7,108 nucleotides of DNA, from positions 1 to 7,108 of the forward strand of contig CANHIV010000045.1 in the NCBI GenBank assembly GCA_947460525.1. The letters run 5' to 3'. The stretch is from Flavobacteriales bacterium (lineage in GTDB: Bacteria > Bacteroidota > Bacteroidia > Flavobacteriales_D > Sanyastnellaceae). The position numbers and the translations under genes are program-made. Under the pieces are notes generated by a model that made no database searches, was not told the origin of the DNA, and saw only the letters and a program-made list of their open reading frames with translations. Of this stretch, positions 7,022 to 7,108 are shown piece by piece; the stretch's first letter is position 1, and every line of letters starts with the position of its first letter.

Positions 7022-7108
7022 GCCACAATATAGAAGAAAGGGTAAATGGTGTATTCCGACGCATTTTTAAAAATGAGTCCATACAAGTAAACAGAGCTAC
7101 CACGGCCA
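7018..7108 (+). CDS. Acyl/aminoacyl carrier protein, N-terminal fragment cut by the window end
   Basis: An ATG at 7018 overlaps the TGA of the adenylation gene by four bases (ATGA), the usual sign of translational coupling. The 30 visible residues include IEERVNGVFRRIFKNESIQV and end in NRATTA. This is the pattern of helix I and the following loop of acyl carrier proteins (V..IF..VF..E.I.V...TTA), which normally precedes the D-S-L phosphopantetheine site. That serine lies beyond the window, so holo-carrier function cannot be confirmed. Family call is from the N-terminal pattern and the partner gene. It is probably the carrier loaded by the adenylation enzyme, in the way DltC is loaded by DltA. 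Confidence 0.78.
   Translation, partial: MSHNIEERVNGVFRRIFKNESIQVNRATTA

Noticed and set aside
5552..7108. Authentic dlt operon (D-alanylation of teichoic acids), or an NRPS
   Set aside because: The organism looks Gram-negative, there is no condensation domain, and dltB/dltD cannot be seen. Only adenylation enzyme plus carrier can be supported.
1..7108. CRISPR arrays, tRNA or rRNA genes, insertion sequences, integrase sites
   Set aside because: No spaced direct repeats, cloverleaf-like sequence, transposase or terminal inverted repeats were seen; nearly all of the window is coding.

Overview
The window looks like chromosomal DNA from a member of the Bacteroidota. All five genes lie on the + strand. 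The DNA is AT-leaning with heavy use of TTG for leucine. None of the starts has a clear Shine-Dalgarno sequence, and the only intergenic gap holds an exact match to the Bacteroidota -7 promoter element TAnnTTTG. The protein sequences also fit this phylum, but genus and species cannot be fixed from the window.

Region 1 (1 to 5469) is a tight three-gene cassette: the 3' part of a SulP-family anion transporter with a C-terminal STAS domain, then dabA (DUF2309, a zinc protein related to beta-carbonic anhydrases), then dabB (a membrane protein of the NuoL/Mrp antiporter family). SulP and dabA are 11 bases apart, and dabA and dabB overlap by 11 bases, so the three are probably co-transcribed. DabAB (MpsAB in staphylococci) is an energy-coupled accumulator of inorganic carbon: DabB is thought to pass cations that drive one-way hydration of CO2 to bicarbonate at DabA. 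A SulP protein in the same operon may be a bicarbonate transporter, so the cassette could supply both CO2-derived and imported bicarbonate. No carbon-fixation or carboxysome gene is visible. In a heterotroph the bicarbonate would serve anaplerotic and biosynthetic carboxylations.

Region 2 (5470 to 5551) is an 82-base gap. It contains a stem-loop that probably ends the dab transcript, an alternative hairpin that shares its left arm, and a promoter placed so close to the next ATG that the mRNA would be leaderless or nearly so.

Region 3 (5552 to 7108) begins a second operon: a stand-alone amino-acid adenylation enzyme of DltA-like size whose stop codon overlaps (ATGA) the start of a small acyl-carrier-protein-like gene cut by the window end. 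The pair should activate an amino acid and load it on the carrier. What happens to the amino acid next is encoded outside the window.

The most unusual element is the DabB protein. By eye it departs from NuoL-type subunits at several proton-path residues and carries about 170 extra residues, with roughly four membrane helices, between conserved blocks.
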